A stretch of 21,132 nucleotides of DNA from an uncultured Sulfurimonas sp. (GTDB lineage Bacteria > Campylobacterota > Campylobacteria > Campylobacterales > Sulfurimonadaceae), in contig CALDOC010000284.1 of the NCBI GenBank assembly GCA_937914675.1, forward strand, positions 1 through 21,132. The letters run 5' to 3'. The stretch's first letter is position 1, and each line of letters starts with the position of its first letter. The position numbers and the translations under genes were made by a program. The notes beneath the pieces were generated by a model. That model was not told where the DNA came from. It ran no database searches and worked only from the letters and a program-made list of their open reading frames with translations. Of the stretch, positions 21,132 through 21,132 are shown piece by piece.

Positions 21132-21132
21132 C

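Overview
The window looks like the chromosome of a sulfur-oxidising Campylobacterota (Epsilonproteobacteria), most likely a Sulfurimonas relative. This is inferred from protein style, not from a database search. The pointers are a soxC-soxD-soxY-soxZ thiosulfate-oxidation cluster, Campylobacterota-like rnc-aroC genes behind a LapB-like TPR gene, a CZB-type chemoreceptor, and compact overlapping genes with AT-rich TATAAT-type promoters.

Layout. (1) Positions 2-3359, + strand: the 3' part of a chemoreceptor with a zinc-binding CZB tail, an EamA-type permease overlapping it by 4 nt, a small MscS channel, and a dCMP deaminase. (2) Positions about 3430-5740: an accessory island, visibly more AT-rich, that holds a decayed integron. 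It contains an IntI-type integrase pseudogene on the minus strand (two pieces, internal deletion), a Fic-family gene in cassette orientation, a convincing attC site just after fic, and a truncated second cassette ORF. It also contains the 3' end of a group II intron (reverse-transcriptase tail plus domains V and VI) and two REP/MITE-like inverted-repeat elements. A 15-bp direct repeat (3435-3449 and 5318-5332) brackets the integron part. (3) Positions 5804-7629, + strand: two tandem single-GAF proteins and a hexose-6-phosphate mutarotase-like enzyme, packed as an operon behind a TATAAT promoter. (4) Positions 7678-11015, + strand: an unknown 156-aa protein, a LapB-like membrane TPR/zinc-ribbon protein, RNase III and chorismate synthase, closed by a terminator that overlaps the end of the convergent neighbour. 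(5) Positions 17325-11028, minus strand: soxC, soxD, soxY, soxZ, then a periplasmic thioredoxin, a MOSC-domain protein and two exported DUF302-like proteins. (6) Positions 19759-17551, minus strand: moaC, DUF493, an uncharacterised 352-aa helical protein and a ParE/RelE-like toxin with a short antitoxin. (7) Positions 21131-19809, minus strand: mobA and the C-terminal part of an OmpA protein with thrombospondin type 3 repeats.

How the genes fit together: SoxY/SoxZ carry the sulfur intermediate in the periplasm and SoxC/SoxD oxidise its sulfane sulfur. SoxC is a molybdenum enzyme, and moaC, mobA and a MOSC protein (all molybdenum-cofactor related) lie nearby. The thioredoxin, MOSC and DUF302 genes directly after soxZ are candidates for accessory Sox functions. 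The most unusual part is the integron relic at 3430-5740.
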